Shown piece after piece: positions 5,644-5,650 of a DNA stretch of 5,650 bases. A program made the translations under genes and the position numbers. Each line of letters begins with the position of its first letter. Within the stretch, counting starts at the first letter, position 1. The stretch is from Chloroflexota bacterium (GTDB lineage: Bacteria; Chloroflexota; UBA11872; VXNJ01): contig JAPOVO010000478.1 of the NCBI GenBank assembly GCA_026708165.1, forward strand, positions 1 to 5,650, written 5' to 3'. The notes below the pieces were generated by a model that did not search any database, was not told the DNA's origin, and saw only the letters and a list, made by a program, of their open reading frames with translations.

Positions 5644-5650
5644 GCCCGTA
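5635..5650 (-). repeat. Right terminal inverted repeat (inferred, ends at window edge)
   Basis: The last 8 bases, AGCCCGTA, are the reverse complement of 2970-2977; a weaker match continues inward to 5635. Because the window stops here, the repeat may extend further and the target duplication cannot be seen. Confidence 0.6.

Larger units (their letters stand above)
2970..5650. mobile_element. IS1595-type transposon with DNA methyltransferase-nuclease passenger gene
   Basis: A probable transposon of about 2.68 kb bounded by TACGGGCT at 2970 and its reverse complement AGCCCGTA at 5643-5650. It contains a minus-strand IS1595/ISXO2-like transposase (4707-5591) and a plus-strand methyltransferase-nuclease gene (3071-4710). 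The two genes converge and share the stop tetranucleotide CTAG, leaving no room for an element end between them, so the methyltransferase gene must be inside the element. The left boundary coincides with where the upstream FAD protein stops looking like its family. Elements of the IS1595 family are known to include forms with passenger genes and to make 8-bp target duplications. The predicted duplication, 2962-2969 (TCCGTAGA), cannot be checked because the window ends at the right repeat. The repeat might extend further outward on both sides. Confidence 0.7.

Noticed and set aside
1..5650. CRISPR arrays, tRNA or rRNA genes, attachment sites
   Set aside because: No regularly spaced repeats, cloverleaf-like sequence or rRNA-like segment was seen; apart from short gaps and about 60 bp at the right end, the whole window is coding or element-end sequence.

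Overview
The window is GC-rich bacterial DNA from an organism I cannot name. The left half is a tightly packed run of three oxidoreductase genes of the sort found in catabolic clusters of uncultured, heterotrophic environmental bacteria. No rRNA, tRNA or marker gene allows a lineage call.

Layout. Positions 2-391 hold the 3' end of a Gfo/Idh/MocA-type NAD(P)-dependent dehydrogenase. An aldo/keto reductase follows after about 13 bp (405-1430). A TTG-started FAD-dependent oxidoreductase follows 12 bp later (1443-3122). All three lie on the + strand with Shine-Dalgarno sequences in the short gaps, so they probably form one operon for redox steps on sugars, polyols or amines. The substrate cannot be read from the sequence.

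From about 2970 to the last base of the window lies what looks like a 2.7-kb transposon of the IS1595 type. It carries a passenger gene on the + strand (3071-4710) and a transposase on the - strand (4707-5591), converging on a single shared CTAG stop. An 8-bp terminal inverted repeat, TACGGGCT, is found at 2970 and, inverted, at 5643-5650. The transposase promoter starts inside the right repeat. The left end appears to have inserted into the last codons of the FAD oxidoreductase gene, so that reading frame now ends in about 50 residues read from transposon DNA and overlaps the passenger gene start.

The passenger gene encodes a beta-class adenine-type DNA methyltransferase fused to a C-terminal Mrr-like PD-(D/E)xK nuclease-like domain: a possible one-polypeptide restriction-modification enzyme. 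It is split by a frameshift at a run of ten G residues (3628-3637), directly followed by a perfect 16-bp palindrome (3641-3656). Eleven or eight Gs would restore a full-length protein of about 546 or 545 residues. The most interesting hypothesis is a mobile modification/restriction enzyme switched on and off by slippage in a poly-G tract, or expressed by frameshifting there. The dull alternatives are a homopolymer sequencing error or a recently dead gene.
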